The notes beneath the pieces were generated by a model that made no database searches, was not told where the DNA came from, and worked only from the letters and a program-made list of their open reading frames with translations. A stretch of 6,261 nt of DNA from Bacteroidales bacterium (GTDB lineage: Bacteria; Bacteroidota; Bacteroidia; Bacteroidales; UBA932). A program made the translations under genes and the position numbers. This document shows, piece by piece, positions 5,163-6,261 of this stretch. The stretch's first letter is position 1, and each line of letters begins with the position of its first letter. The stretch lies in assembly GCA_004552115.1 (NCBI GenBank), contig SFPH01000160.1, forward strand, positions 1 to 6,261, written 5' to 3'.

Positions 5163-5201
5163 AGGCACCTGACATTCTCAATACGAAAATGGCAAGTGCC
5201 T
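5163..5201 (-). terminator. Terminator- or attenuator-like hairpin between mobV and the primase-like gene
   Basis: On the minus strand AGGCACTTGCCA (5201-5190) pairs with TGTCAGGTGCCT (5174-5163) at 11 of 12 positions, one of them G-U, with a 15-base loop. It is followed by TTTCCTATTTTC. The stem begins one base after the mobV stop codon and ends 12 bases before the ribosome binding site of the next gene. The T tract is interrupted, so partial termination is more likely than complete termination. Confidence 0.5.
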
Positions 5202-5202
5202 G

Positions 5203-6261
5203 TTAGCGTTCCATATTCTGCTTTTTGTGAGTTTCCTTTTTCCGTGCGGCATCCTCAGCCGCCACAATCGCCTTGTTGCGGTTCAGCATTTCATAAATGG
5301 AAGTTCTGGCTTTTTCTTTAATTTGCTGGGTGTTTGCTTTCCTGACCTCCGGCTTCGTCAGCGCAGCCTTCATTACACTAAGAGCTGTCTGCATGGCTTT
5401 GGTGATTTTGGAAACCACATTGTCCAGTCGGGCGGCAGCGTACTCCCGCTCCTTTTTGGGAGCCTTGCGCTCTGGGGACAGCAGCCAGGACTTTGTTTCC
5501 TCCACCAGCTGAATGTCCTGCTTGTGTGTTTCCACCCTGACGGTATCGGTCACAACCTCCACCGCCTTATCATAGGCAATCTCGGAAACATCATCAATCA
5601 GAGCTTCCACATCATCCAGCTTCAAGGTCAGCTCGTCCAGCTTTTCTTCCTTTTCCTGAATGACGGCTTCCTGCTCCTGAATCGTCTGAGACTGAGCCAC
5701 CAGCTGCTCCTTCTGCTTGGCAAGAATGAAGTCCTGCTTTTCCAGATACTTGCGACCGCCGTACTCCGGCTCCTCCTCCAGCTGCAATCCGTGCTTCCTG
5801 CAAATATCGAACAGCAAAGCCCGGCAGGCGGCATCATAGACCATTTTTCTATTGTTGTGGCGACCCAGCTTCTTGTCCGGCTCCGGCAGTTCAAAGCCAA
5901 GGGCTTCCAAAGCTTTCTCCTGCTGGGGACAAAGCTCCCCGTACTGATTTTCACAGTCAAAGACATGACGTTCATGGATGTGAGGCGTGCTTTCATCAAT
6001 GTGCAATGCCCAGTCCAAAATGTGGACATGGGAGCCGAAGCGTCTTTCCAGCTCCGCAAAAAATTCCGTAGCCACCAGAAAGAGGGTTTCCGCAGAAGCG
6101 TGTTCCTCCATCTTTCCGATTTGGAGCAAACTTTCCTCCGGGCAGGTCTTTTTATTTTTCAGGATTTCATCTGTAGTGCGGTTGCGCTCCGTGTGTCGGT
6201 TCTTTTCATTACGGGCATTCTGTCCGTCCGTGTAATCAGAATAATGGGTGTGATAATAAAT
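5203..6261 (-). CDS. mobV: MobV/Pre-family relaxase (plasmid recombination protein), N-terminus outside window
   Basis: The frame is open from the right window edge to the TAA at 5203-5205, so 352 residues of the C-terminal part are visible. The metal-binding relaxase motif HIDESTPHIH lies at visible residues 87-96, in the H-x-D-E-x-T-P-H-x-H form of MobV proteins such as pMV158 MobM. Upstream, HYSDYTDGQNARNEKNR and CPEESLLQIGK are typical of the central region in element-borne members. NNRKMVYDAACRALLFD follows the motif, then a glutamine- and glutamate-rich coiled coil at about residues 182-224, and a basic tail. The protein would nick at oriT and lead the strand into a recipient using helper transfer machinery. 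The N-terminal motif with the catalytic residue, and the oriT that usually lies upstream, are beyond base 6261. A TTG at 6129 is internal and is not the start. Confidence 0.93.
   Translation of the reverse strand: MYYHTHYSDYTDGQNARNEKNRHTERNRTTDEILKNKKTCPEESLLQIGKMEEHASAETLFLVATEFFAELERRFGSHVHILDWALHIDESTPHIHERHVFDCENQYGELCPQQEKALEALGFELPEPDKKLGRHNNRKMVYDAACRALLFDICRKHGLQLEEEPEYGGRKYLEKQDFILAKQKEQLVAQSQTIQEQEAVIQEKEEKLDELTLKLDDVEALIDDVSEIAYDKAVEVVTDTVRVETHKQDIQLVEETKSWLLSPERKAPKKEREYAAARLDNVVSKITKAMQTALSVMKAALTKPEVRKANTQQIKEKARTSIYEMLNRNKAIVAAEDAARKKETHKKQNMER

Larger units (their letters stand above)
1305..6261 (-). mobile_element. Integrative mobilizable element, one end and partial interior
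   Basis: From its end inward the element reads int, xis, an iteron-like block, a VapE ATPase gene, a CHC2 zinc-finger gene and a mobV relaxase gene, all on one strand. The Tn916-type Int plus short Xis supply integration and excision. MobV supplies mobilization. VapE plus the zinc-finger protein suggest a replication module for the excised form. No coupling protein, VirB4-like ATPase or other transfer gene is visible, although the window ends inside mobV. The same kind of set, recalled from memory, occurs in mobilizable relatives of Tn916 such as the Tn6218 group; this relationship was not tested. The boundary near 1305-1335 is an estimate. It lies between the phosphatase start and the first integrase-arm-like repeat, next to a T tract (1306-1310) of the kind Tn916-family insertions favour. 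Confidence 0.8.

Noticed and set aside
5139..5168. GTG start extending the zinc-finger protein by ten residues
   Set aside because: The AGGAGG site would lie inside the gene and the GTG overlaps the hairpin stem, so the TTG at 5138 fits better.
5203..6261. oriT for the MobV relaxase
   Set aside because: No convincing nick-site palindrome was seen in the visible part. In pMV158-type systems oriT lies upstream of the mob gene, beyond the window.

Overview
The window looks like chromosomal DNA of a gut-type Clostridia (Bacillota), probably Oscillospiraceae/Ruminococcaceae. It carries one end of an integrated mobile element. The taxonomic guess rests on the moderately GC-rich host sequence, the intergenic repeat style, strong Shine-Dalgarno sites, and a Tn916-type integrase. 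It is an inference from memory, not from a search. All convincing genes lie on the minus strand, so the biological order reads from high to low coordinates.

Host part (1 to about 1304). Bases 1-341 carry no gene and hold three palindromic intergenic repeats. Next comes a tight two-gene host operon. A low-molecular-weight protein tyrosine phosphatase (876-1304) is followed directly by a cysteine-rich DUF2284 metal-binding protein (342-875).

Element part (about 1305 to beyond 6261). Reading on the minus strand, the order is: a MobV/Pre relaxase cut off by the window edge (5203-6261); a terminator-like hairpin; a small CHC2 zinc-finger primase-like protein (4500-5138); a VapE-type SF3-like ATPase (3194-4588) overlapping the primase gene; a 224-bp non-coding interval with iteron-like repeats around an AT-rich tract; a short Xis (2805-2969); a leader that can form two mutually exclusive hairpins; a Tn916-type tyrosine integrase (1490-2689); and the element end with short direct and inverted repeats (about 1305-1480).

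How it fits together. Int and Xis would move the element in and out of the chromosome. MobV would nick an oriT, not visible here, so that a conjugative helper could transfer the element. The zinc-finger protein and VapE ATPase look like a replication module for the excised circle. No conjugation machinery or cargo is visible, so an integrative mobilizable element fits better than a self-transmissible one, but only part of the element is in view.

The two most interesting signals are both non-coding. One is the block downstream of vapE, where two sets of same-orientation GCAAC motifs flank an AT-rich stretch, an arrangement resembling the replication origin of SaPI-type satellites. The other is the int leader, where one arm can pair either with an upstream arm or with the int ribosome binding site.
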